A DNA stretch of 16,391 nucleotides from Chitinophagaceae bacterium (lineage in GTDB: Bacteria; Bacteroidota; Bacteroidia; Chitinophagales; Chitinophagaceae): assembly GCA_016720825.1 (NCBI GenBank), contig JADKJV010000018.1:1-16391 (forward strand). The letters run 5' to 3'. A model generated the notes under the pieces. It made no database searches. It was given only the letters and a program-made list of their open reading frames with translations, and was not told the DNA's origin. The position numbers were made by a program, and so were the translations under genes. This document shows positions 8,706-16,134 of the stretch, in pieces (position 1 is the first letter of the stretch; each line of letters starts with the position of its first letter).

Positions 8706-11318
8706 TCAGCGAATGAGTGTGACCAGGCCTTTCCGGGTATAATTTGCCCCGGTGAATGTAGTGGCTTTCACTTCCCAGACAAAGGTACCGGTTCCCTGGC
8801 GCGAGCCCTGTATGCTTCCGTCCCAACCAGGCAAATTGCCTTTACCGCTGTAAACGACTTGACCCCAGCGGTTATAGATATTAAAGTATTCTATTGACCG
8901 GATGCCTGCGCCTAAAGGAAAGAGGAAATCATTCAGCCCGTCATTATTTGGGGTAAAAGCAGTTGGTATAAAAACTTCCGGTTTGGTGCCAAAGACTTTG
9001 ACAGTGACATATGCCGAATCGGCACATCCGGCCGTATTCAGCACCCTTACTTTATACCGGATACCATTGCTGGCTTCATCAAACAATGCGAGGGGGTTGG
9101 GGATAACACCTGATGACAGGTAAAAAGCAGGACTCCAGTTATAGCTTGTTCCCCCGGTTGCCAGTAACTGCAGGGGCTGTCCGGTTACTACAGCTGTATC
9201 ATGACCTGCTGAAACACTCATTTTGGGCTGCACAAAAACCCTGACCGTGTCCCTGCCCGGTTTGGGGCAGCCACGAGTATCAAAAGCTGTCAGTACATAG
9301 TCGGTTGTCCTGGGCGGTGTGGTTACCGGATTCAGCTGGCTTGCATTGCTCAGGTAAAGCGAAGGTGACCAAACCCAGCTGCTGCCATCTGTCTGCCCCC
9401 TGAGCCGGCCGGATGTGTTATAGCATAAAGTGGTATCTGCACCGGCATTTACCATCGGATATGGCACTGTGAGTACACGAATGCTTTTATCTGCCGAACA
9501 ACTGCCAATCACTGCGTGAACCTGGAATGTTTCCACGGGATTGGATGTGAAAACAAAAGGCAGTTTTACCAATGGGTTTATTGTATTACCTGCCGGCGTC
9601 CAGCTGTAGTGTAATCCATCAGAATTAATCCGGAGTTGCAGCGTATCACCACGGCAAACCGTTGTATCCGGCATGACTTGCAGTGTTACATGATCAACTA
9701 CATTTACTTTTACGGAATCTGTATTTATACAACCTTGTTCGAATAAGGTTACGTAGTAAGTTGTTGTAGTGATTGGGTTAACCGTGGGTGTGCCCGTGCC
9801 GGCATTAATAATATTTATGGCCGGCGTCCAGCTGAAAACCCCGGTGCCGGTTGCCTGTAATTGCAAACGGTCAGGGATGCAAATCAATGTATCCCGGAAT
9901 GCAAGGAGGATGGGCGGTTTATCTATAATTGACACTGTTTTATATAAAGTGTCCCTGCAGCCCCTGGTATCCCCGGAGACAAACATGACGACTTTGTCGC
10001 CCGTAACCGGATAAGTATACGCCGGGTTTTGGGAAGTTGACGCATCAAGCCCTGTCAGTGCTTTCCCCGAAATCCCAGCTCCAGAAATTGACAGTGCCGA
10101 ACACGGAATGGCTGGGGTCCGTAAAAGGTGGTAGGATGGTTAATGCAAATGCCTTGAATTAAAGTCGGTCACAAAACCCGGGAAAACTTTTATCAATGCG
10201 GTGGTGGAATCAGTGCAGGGCAGGTTGCGGTTGATCACCAGCTTTACTTTGTAAATACCAGCCGTTGGAAAAGTGTATGTAGCGGTTGTGCCCGTTGTGC
10301 TGTACAGCAGGCTGTTTGTAATGTCTGTAAACTCCCAGTCGGATGTAACATGAGCGGACTGTTAGATTGATTTGATATAGTGATTGTCTGGCTGTTCTTG
10401 CACAGGTAATATTCCGGCAACAGGGATGCGGAGGCGATGGTACAGTTGGCTATGAATATTTGTATATCCTTTCGCTGGGTGGCGATTACGTTTCCATTCC
10501 GTAATTCCTGTACACATACGGTAACAACATAGATGCCTTCCTGTGGGGCGATACCTGTAATTAAACCAGAGAGGGGATCAACAGTTACAAACTGCCCCAA
10601 TGGTTCTGATTCATTATACGTTGGATAATCATAAGGAACCTGCGGGAATGGCGGCGGGGCAGTGGGTGATGCATTACCGCCTGCGCCTGACGTGCTGGCA
10701 TAAGCCGTACAAAAACTATAACGGAGTTCATCGGCATCATCATCCTGTGCAGCAAAACTGTACGAGAATTCATTGTTGGCACAAACAGTTACTAAGTCGC
10801 TTCCGGTAAACTTTGCACTTGTATTATGCATGCCATCCACCGCGGCACCATTGCCCGGTATTTCGGCAGTATAGATGGCCCCGACATTATTGTATCCCGG
10901 TGACAGGTTATTGATCCCTGCAATCCTGAAATTGACCTGGCTGGATAAAACATAGCCATGCATATTTTCCGGAACGCTGATCTGGAAAGTATAATAAGCC
11001 ACATCAAAACAAACTTCCGGCGGGTTTGTGATACAGGATCGGATTTGTCATCTGCAGGTTTTTAGTGGAACTGATATTTACGGAGTAATCATTAATCCGC
11101 ACCGAATTTGACTTATCAAAAACAGACACATAAGTCGGGTTGGGGAATTGCCTGCCGCTGTTGCAGCGCTGGTAAAGTTTGAGGGTGACCTGGTAAGAAT
11201 GCATTCCGCTGACCAGACCAATGTAAGTATAATACATTTCTCCCCCGGTAATATGGCTGGCCCGGGATTCCGGGAGCCAGTTGATCAGCAATAAAATGAG
11301 TACAATTATTTTTCTCAT
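8706..11318 (-). CDS. T9SS type B (gliding-motility C-terminal) surface protein with PKD-like repeats, frameshifted
   Basis: Joined frames give about 870 residues. The signal peptide MRKIIVLILLLINWLPESRA is followed by SHITGGEMYYTYIG and YQVTLKLYQRC, the start typical of large Bacteroidota CHU_C surface proteins. CITNPPEVCF, AGINNLSPGYNNVGAIYTAE and DDDADELRYSFC continue this N-terminal module. PKD-like repeats follow (YTFPTAGIYKVKLV, VNFWSWDFGE, then tandem Ig/PKD-like units with DTTVCRGDTLQL and NAGADTTLCYN). The C-terminus is the type B sorting domain: FIPTAFTPNNDGLNDFLFP, IEYFNIYNRWGQVVYSG, WDG, GTFVWEVKA, YTRKGLVTLIR. It is exported by T9SS and probably acts as an adhesin or structural surface protein. 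Frame changes are needed near 11035, 10365, 10155 and 10060. From 9986 down to the stop the frame is intact. Confidence 0.9.
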
Positions 11319-11407
11319 GTTCCCGGGTGCTGGTTCTGTTTCTCCGGTTTACCGGATAGTATTCAAGTTAGTAAGATAAAACGGAAACCCAACGGGCTGG
11401 GTTGCCC

Positions 11408-11472
11408 CCCCCGAAGCAGATGCTATGTAGTGTTCCTAAGGCTGGAAAGTTTTTCCCGCATCGCTTCGGGGG
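11408..11472 (-). terminator. Inverted repeat directly after the TMEM175 gene
   Basis: CCCCCGAAGCAGATGC (11408-11423) pairs with GCATCGCTTCGGGGG (11458-11472), leaving a single bulged base and a 34-base loop. The loop itself contains a small GGAAA/TTTCC hairpin. The right arm ends one base before the TMEM175 stop codon. It may end or stabilise the TMEM175 transcript, but there is no clear T-run, so the role is inferred. Confidence 0.4.
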
Positions 11473-12099
11473 TCAGGGGAGGTACTTATCCAGCTTATTC
11501 GGCAATAAATAAAGCACCGGCGTGATGGTATATATCACAATACTCACCACCGGAGCGAAAAATGAAATGATGATGGCAATGGTATAAACAACCGGTGAGA
11601 GCAGGAACAGGAAACGGGCTTCTTTTTTCACTTCTGCCGGTATTTCCCTTTCGATCAGGGTTTTCCGTTTTGTGCCATAAGACCATTGTGCATAGAGTGT
11701 CAGATTGCACAGGCTCAGGTTGATCCCGTACATCATGATGGTGTACCATTCCAGTGTATCGCGGGTGAGGAAACGGGTGCTGAAGGGAACCAGGCATACG
11801 ACCATATAGAAAAGCACACCGAGGAAAATAAAATACCGGTTAGTCCTGGCGATGTATTCAAACATCATCCGGTGGCCAAACCACATGATTCCCAATACCA
11901 CAAAACTGATCATATAGCAAAGGAATCCATGCCAGGATTCTTTCATGGCAGCAACAAATTCATGCCAGCCGCCCCCGGGTTTGATTACGGGCAGTGCCAG
12001 TTCTATCACGAGGATGGTCATGGCTACGCTGAATACGCCGTCGCCCAGGGCTTCCAGCCTGCCGGAAGCGGCCCGGAGTACATGTCGGTTTTCGTTCAT
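11473..12099 (-). CDS. TMEM175-family (DUF1211) potassium channel-like membrane protein
   Basis: Intact, 208 residues, the usual length of bacterial TMEM175 proteins. The first helix carries the family signature RLEALGDGVFSVAMTILVIE, equivalent to the R...F(S/G)DGVFAIAxTLLVLE motif that lines the pore in bacterial homologues. About six hydrophobic segments follow: around residues 20-38, 58-80, 90-110, 117-135, 165-183 and 185-202. Bacterial members assemble as tetramers and conduct K+ with modest selectivity. This one has Gly where Ser is common in FSDG. It is encoded alone between two inverted features, divergent from the small secreted gene at 12205. Confidence 0.88.
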   Translation of the reverse strand: MNENRHVLRAASGRLEALGDGVFSVAMTILVIELALPVIKPGGGWHEFVAAMKESWHGFLCYMISFVVLGIMWFGHRMMFEYIARTNRYFIFLGVLFYMVVCLVPFSTRFLTRDTLEWYTIMMYGINLSLCNLTLYAQWSYGTKRKTLIEREIPAEVKKEARFLFLLSPVVYTIAIIISFFAPVVSIVIYTITPVLYLLPNKLDKYLP

Positions 12100-12158
12100 G
12101 ACTCTAATCTATTTAATTTTTTGGATGCCGGACAACCCGGGAGCGGGTTTTGTTATCT

Positions 12159-12188
12159 TTTGTCTGTCGCCCTGATTCCTTATTTTTA
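12159..12188 (+). promoter_or_regulatory. Probable Bacteroidota promoter for the 12205 gene
   Basis: TTTG at 12159-12162, an 18-base spacer and TATTTTTA at 12181-12188 (one mismatch to TAnnTTTG) precede the gene. The implied transcript start near 12195 favours ATG 12205 over the in-frame ATG 12196. Confidence 0.4.
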
Positions 12189-12204
12189 ATCTATAATGCT
12201 GAGT

Positions 12205-12570
12205 ATGAAAACAATTGGATTATTTCTCCTCCTGCTGCCAATGGGCCTGATGGGCCAGGATTGTAAGCTTCACAGTGAAACAGACCCGTTTACCAAGCAA
12301 ACCAAACTCTCTACCGGGTTCATTTACCTGGACGGGGCCTCTATTAGTTTTGATGCCGACAGTAAAGAGGTGGTGGTACTGATCTCCGTAGAAGGTGCTG
12401 ATAAATGCTATGATGCCACTTCAACAGCCTTTGTATTTTTTGAAGGCAGTAAAGTGAAAATGACAATCCGGAACGGAGGTACTATGAACTGTGAAGGTTT
12501 ATTCCAATTTGTATACCGTAACACACCCACCACGAATTCCATTTTACGGATGTTGGAAGTTGGAGGTTAA
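12205..12570 (+). CDS. Small secreted protein of unknown function, C-terminus formed by a repeat
   Basis: Intact, 121 residues from ATG 12205 (MKTIGLFLLLLPMGLMGQ is the signal peptide, cut before DCKL). The mature part reads FIYLDGASISFDADSKEVVV and DKCYDATSTAFVFFEGSKVK, then MTIRNGGTMNCEGLFQFVYR, a small beta-rich domain with three Cys. No domain name can be given. The last codons (RMLEVGG and stop) are encoded by the heptad repeat GTTGGAAGTTGGAGG..., so the stop codon lies inside the mobile-looking element that begins at 12552. I suspect homologues extend further and that this copy has been truncated; that is inference. Confidence 0.7.
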   Translation: MKTIGLFLLLLPMGLMGQDCKLHSETDPFTKQTKLSTGFIYLDGASISFDADSKEVVVLISVEGADKCYDATSTAFVFFEGSKVKMTIRNGGTMNCEGLFQFVYRNTPTTNSILRMLEVGG

Positions 12571-12744
12571 ACCCTTAACTCGGAAAATTCTAATTCTGCC
12601 CGAAATGCGTATTTAGATTACAATAATTCAGCCAGGCTGTAGATAGTAAATAAAAAACCCTAAGTGATCAAAACTTAGGGTTTTCTATTTATGATAAATT
12701 TTCAAATTGGAAGAACATCCAACATCCAACTTCCAACCTCGAAC
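12552..12744. repeat. Palindromic heptad-repeat element, copy 1
   Basis: The left arm is forward 7-bp units (GTTGGAA, GTTGGAG) followed by GTTAAACCCT, at 12552-12575. The right arm is the opposite orientation: AACATCC twice, AACTTCC, AACCTCG, AAC at 12714-12744. CCAACTTCCAAC in the right arm is complementary to GTTGGAAGTTGG in the left. The ~140 bases between hold a rho-independent terminator and no gene. The first 24 bases match copy 2 at 15857-15880 with one mismatch. The element covers the stop codon of the 12205 gene and ends three bases before the ahcY stop. Confidence 0.8.
12654..12684. terminator. Bidirectional rho-independent terminator
   Basis: AAAACCCTAAGT (12654-12665) and ACTTAGGGTTTT (12673-12684) form a perfect 12-bp stem with a 7-base loop. 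T-rich sequence follows on the plus strand and an A6 run (12652-12657) precedes it. This suits termination of both the 12205 gene and convergent ahcY. Confidence 0.8.
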
Positions 12745-12747
12745 TAA

Positions 12748-14066
12748 TTAATACCGGTAATGCTCCGGCTTAAACGGCCCTTCCTTCGTTATACCCAGGT
12801 AAGACGACTGCGCTTCTGTCAGTTCATCCAGCACCACACCGATTTTTGCGAGGTGAAGGCGTGCTACTTTCTCATCGAGGTGTTTGGGAAGCACATACAC
12901 TTTGTTCTCGTAATTTTATAGTTGGTCCACAGTTCGATCTGTGCCAGGGTTTGGTTAGAGAATGAATTGCTCATTACAAATGAGGGGTGACCGGTGGCGC
13001 AGCCAAGGTTCACCAGGCGGCCTTCAGCCAGGATGATGATATCTTTTCCGTCTACAGTATAAATGTCAACCTGTGGTTTCACCGTGTCTTTAGAATCGCC
13101 ATAGTTCTGGTTCAGCCAGGCGATATCAATTCCGATATCGAAGTGACCGATATTACAAACGATGGTCTTGTCTTTCATCAGTTGAAATGTGCGCCGGTGA
13201 TCAGGTCGCGGCAGCCGCTGGCTGTAACCACGATATCTGCTTCTTTAACAGCGTCAATCATTTTCTTCACTTCAAATCCGTCCATCGCAGCCTGGAGGGC
13301 GCAGATGGGATCGATTTCAGTAACAATACGGCAGCCTGCACTTTCAAAGACGCAGCTGAACCTTTACCTACATCACCATAACCACCAACAACTGCTACTT
13401 TACCGGCCATCATAACATCTGTAGCACGGCGGATGGCATCAACCAGTGATTCTTTACAACCGTATTTGTTATCGAATTTGGATTTAGTAACAGAGTCGTT
13501 CACATTGATTGAAGGAACAGGCAGTGTACCATTGGCCACGCGCTCATACAAACGGTGAACACCGGTAGTGGTTTCTTCAGAAATACCTTTCACATGCTGA
13601 ACCAGTTCAGGGTAAGTATCCAGCACCATATTGGTGAGGTCACCACCATCATCCGGATCATATTCAGGGGACGGTCTTTACCACCGAAGAACAGGGTTTG
13701 TTCAATACACCAGTCAGCTTCTTCGAGCGACTGCCCTTTCCAGGCAAATACACCAATACCGGCAGCGGCGATAGCAGCAGCAGCATGGTCTTGTGTAGAG
13801 AAGATATTGCAGGAACTCCATTTAACTTCAGCACCTAAAGCAACAAGTGTTTCAATCAGAACGGCAGTCTGGATTGTCATGTGCAGGCAACCGGCTACGC
13901 GGGCACCTTTAAGGGGTTGTGAGGGTCCGTATTCTGCACGGATAGCCATCAGGCCGGGCATTTCTGCTTCTGCGAGACGGATCTCTTTGCGGCCCCACTC
14001 AGCAAGGCTGATATCTGCCACTTTATAAGGCAGGCTGAAATCAATAGTTTTCGTTGTCGTTGACAT
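12748..14066 (-). CDS. ahcY: Adenosylhomocysteinase AhcY, four frameshifts
   Basis: AhcY hydrolyses S-adenosylhomocysteine to adenosine and homocysteine, closing the methylation cycle in the cytoplasm with bound NAD. The family text is continuous when frames are joined: YKVADISLAEWGRKEI, GCLHMTIQTAVLIETL, STQDHAAAAIA, ETTTGVHRLY (Glu), NVNDSVTKSKFDN (Lys and Asp), VVGGYGDVGKGSA (NAD-binding glycine motif), NLGCATGHPSFVMS, and the C-terminal GPFKPEHYRY. The span of 1319 bases equals about 439 residues, the normal length. Frame changes are needed near 13657, 13335, 13182 and 12916. An essential-type enzyme broken four times argues for sequence errors. The segment usually HFDNEID reads HFDIGID here. 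A -7 box lies at 14090-14097. Confidence 0.95.
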
Positions 14067-14089
14067 TAGTATAGATTTATTTTAGGCGG

Positions 14090-14097
14090 CAAAGTTA
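14090..14097 (-). promoter_or_regulatory. Bacteroidota -7 element for ahcY
   Basis: The coding strand reads TAACTTTG, an exact match to TAnnTTTG, 23 bases upstream of the ahcY ATG. No -33 box was recognised at the usual spacing. Confidence 0.45.
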
Positions 14098-14221
14098 ATG
14101 TATATAGCCGTAAAAGCACGGTTTACAGGGGGTAAAACTGCACTTGTTTTTCACATTATCATACAATTGTTAAACCTTTCGGGCCCGCCCCCGGTAAGGC
14201 TTTTATACAAAGTTTCCGTTT

Positions 14222-14229
14222 TACCTTTG
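14222..14229 (+). promoter_or_regulatory. Bacteroidota -7 element for the 14247 gene
   Basis: TACCTTTG matches TAnnTTTG exactly and lies 17 bases before the ATG at 14247. The -33 position has no TTTG, so support is partial. Confidence 0.4.
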
Positions 14230-14246
14230 TATTCTAAATCGTACGG

Positions 14247-14540
14247 ATGCAAAGCTGTGATACGGTTTCAGAAGCGGTTAACGGCCTGAAAAAGGGGGTT
14301 GAGCTGATTTCAACCTCCGGGAGAACTGCCTGGTTTGCCAGGGAATACCTTTGCCGCCTCGTGAATTCAGTATAGTTGAAGTACCGGTTTGAAGGAAACA
14401 CAGATCCTTCAGATGAGGCCATTGTATATGCCATTGAGTCGCAGAACGGACTTAAAGGTATTTTGGTTAACGGTTGCGGTATTTCATCGGAAGCTATGAG
14501 TGCTGAGATCGCGGAGAAGTTGAGCATCCGTCATGCCTGA
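14247..14540 (+). pseudogene. Small conserved Bacteroidota protein (~97 aa), compensating frameshifts
   Basis: Start (ATG 14247) and stop (TGA 14538-14540) are in the same frame, but the middle is read in another. The N-terminus is MQSCDTVSEAVNGLKK. The middle, in the shifted frame from about 14302 to 14383, is DFNLRENCLVCQG...EFSIVEV. The C-terminus is YRFEGNTDPSDEAIVYAIES, QNGLKGILVNG, IAEKLSIRH. This order matches a Bacteroidota family of about 100 residues often labelled, in my view wrongly, as phosphoribosylpyrophosphate synthetase. No PRPP-synthetase motif is visible. The function is unknown. The in-frame TAG at 14373 lies only in the displaced middle, so two nearby compensating indels explain everything. 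Confidence 0.7.
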
Positions 14541-14541
14541 T

Positions 14542-14994
14542 ATGAAAAAAAAAAAATATTCCGGTACCTGTTTTTCCTGCTTGCGGGCTGGCCGCTGGTT
14601 TTATCAGCCCAGACTGACAGTTTTAAACTGCAATGCCCGCTGAATAAAGCGACTATCGTACCTCCCAAAAACATGATTCATTATGGATGAGCCAGACTCT
14701 GCGTGGTGCTGTAGGTATCCCGGATACAGCGGTGAAATCAGTATGGAGCGGGTAAAAATCACCCATACGGAATACGGATGAATCAAGAACTGGGGTAGTA
14801 CTCTACACAAAAATCAACGGAAAGGATTATTATTTCTGGTACACCGGGCTTATCAAGAGTGATCGTGCGGCGCAATGAAATTGTAAACCGGAGCCAGGTG
14901 CTGGGTTATATCCAACCCGGAGCCCAGATTGAAATGCTTGATGTACCAGTTTGAAACACCCGTTGATATTTCTAAATACCTCGACTGTAAATAG
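14542..14994 (+). pseudogene. Exported degenerate LytM/M23-like protein, frame-broken
   Basis: ATG 14542 is followed by twelve A residues, after which the reading frame is displaced. The joined protein has a signal peptide (IFRYLFFLLAGWPLVLSAQ) and then FKLQCPLNKATIVPP. The body is LRGAVGIPDTAVKSVWSG, VKITHTEYG, GVVLYTKINGKDYYFWYTGL, NEIVNRSQVLGYIQPGAQ, IEMLMYQFETPVDISKYL and DCK, ending at TAG 14992-14994. The G-V-K-x-V / Y-Y-x-x-Y-x-G-L / Q-x-L-G-Y-I-x-P-G pattern is that of a LytM (peptidase M23) beta fold, but the zinc-binding His and HxH are absent. It is therefore probably a non-catalytic peptidoglycan-domain relative. About six frame changes are needed. It starts one base after the previous stop codon. 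Confidence 0.5.
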
Positions 14995-15020
14995 CGGATT
15001 TCCGAAATGTGGCCCGGCGG

Positions 15021-15774
15021 TCATTTTTCTTCAGACTGAGGGTTGATTTTCTTCTTCCTTTTCTTCCTGAATATCCTGGCAGATATCGCACTGTCGGTGT
15101 TGAACGTTTCCTGCTCAGCACCAGCGAAATCAAGAATGAGGTAATTGCCCCGGCGCTCAAAGCCTGCACTCCGGTTTTACCAAGCATGGAAAACTGATTC
15201 AGGTACAGGAAAAAATCATACGTTCCATGAAAGAAAACCTGCTGTCAGTAAACCAGCCAGCTGGAATTTTAATTTATGCTTGCGGCAAGCCCTGGCCTTA
15301 CCTATAAAATAAAACCCATCAGGAACAGTAATTGGTGATGTGGCCGGTACACTATGAACATTTGCCTAGGCCAATCTCAAAACCACGTCCGTGATCCGCA
15401 TAAGTCAGTACATACAATGTGTGATGTTTTCAACTGTAGCAAAGCCCATTCCAAACCGTCATTCAGTATAAACAATCCTCTGTCCAGCGGTTCGTCAAAA
15501 CTTTCAGGTTCCAGGCAAGTCCTGACAACAATGAATTTCATAGCTTCTTCCGTCAGCGCTACTACAATAAAAGAAACAATGCCACGCCCATCACTGAGCC
15601 GTCAATAAACTATATTCGCTTTTCTTCAATAAAAAACCGAGAATAATAGACAACGCCCCCAGTATAAAACCGACAACCAAGTTAAGAACTGGTTCCCGGT
15701 TACAGATGTCCTTGTAAAAATATACAGCCTGATTCAAAACAACGGGTGTAAGGGACTGGGGCGATGTACTGCAT
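15021..15774 (-). pseudogene. PrsW-family intramembrane protease, heavily frame-broken
   Basis: PrsW proteins are multi-pass CAAX/Abi-related membrane proteases that in some bacteria cleave anti-sigma factors. Joined minus-strand frames show the family's landmarks. NREPVLNLVVGFILGALSII is an early membrane helix. SFIVVALTEEAMKFIVVRT carries the EExxK motif (about 15533-15570). FGMGFATVENI is the xFxxxEN motif (about 15420-15445). YVLTYADHGRGFEIGLG follows, then FHGTYDFFLYL with the catalytic-type His (about 15205-15235), and finally GAITSFLISLVLSRKR. Length is about 250 residues, as expected. The likely end is TGA at 15023-15021, and another frame runs to 14972. The start at ATG 15774 is tentative. 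Seven or more frame changes are needed. Confidence 0.75.
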
Positions 15775-15856
15775 AGGCGGGTACACTTAAATTAGGGAAA
15801 GATGTTGAAGTTGGCCCGGAAGTGAACTGAAAGATAGCAGGTCGCCAGTTGAGGCC

Positions 15857-16105
15857 GTTGGAAGTTGGAGGTTGAACCCTAAAGGGTTGTAGTCTTCTTC
15901 CTTGTTGGAATGTTGACTGTTGAGAGTATGGAAATGTTTATTCAATCCGTAGAGTCTTAAAAAAGTGAGTTCACGAAAATCGAAGTGATACTGTTCATTG
16001 AACAGTTCTCTGCTTTAAGAACGATCCAACACATCCAACAATCCAACAGTCAAAAGACTTTCGATCTTTGCAGGTTCAACCTCCAACCTCCAACCTCCAA
16101 CATCC
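15857..16105. repeat. Palindromic heptad-repeat element, copy 2
   Basis: The left arm at 15857-15880 (GTTGGAA, GTTGGAG, GTTGAACCCT) matches copy 1 in 23 of 24 bases. The right arm carries GGTTC then AACCTCC three times and AACATCC (16073-16105). Bases 15857-15878 pair with 16073-16094 with one mismatch. A second nested pair, TTGACTGTTG (15913-15922) and CAACAGTCAA (16044-16053), continues the palindrome inwards, and a hairpin lies near its centre at 15990-16006. No ORF is inside. This element accounts for most of the gene-free stretch between prsW and the right-edge ORF. Confidence 0.85.
15990..16006. other. Perfect 17-base palindrome inside repeat copy 2
   Basis: ACTGTTCA, one central T and TGAACAGT form a perfect inverted repeat near the middle of the larger palindrome. 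It may be the apex of a cruciform or a dimeric protein-binding site. No T-run follows, so it is not a convincing terminator. Confidence 0.6.
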
Positions 16106-16134
16106 AATCCGAATATCCAACCGCAGCAGTTCTT

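Noticed and set aside
11686..12189. 167-codon plus-strand ORF over the TMEM175 gene
   Set aside because: It lies wholly antisense to an intact membrane protein with a recognised family motif; no promoter, and His/Gly-rich shadow composition.
12552..12744. CRISPR-like array from the regularly spaced heptads
   Set aside because: Units are contiguous 7-mers without spacers, and no cas gene is present.
13555..14028. 157-codon plus-strand ORF across ahcY
   Set aside because: It is the antisense shadow of a conserved AhcY reading; composition (Ser/Arg/Ala runs) is not protein-like.
14247..14540. PRPP synthetase label for the ~97-aa protein
   Set aside because: It is far too short and has no PRPP-binding loop; the label is a historical family name as far as I recall.
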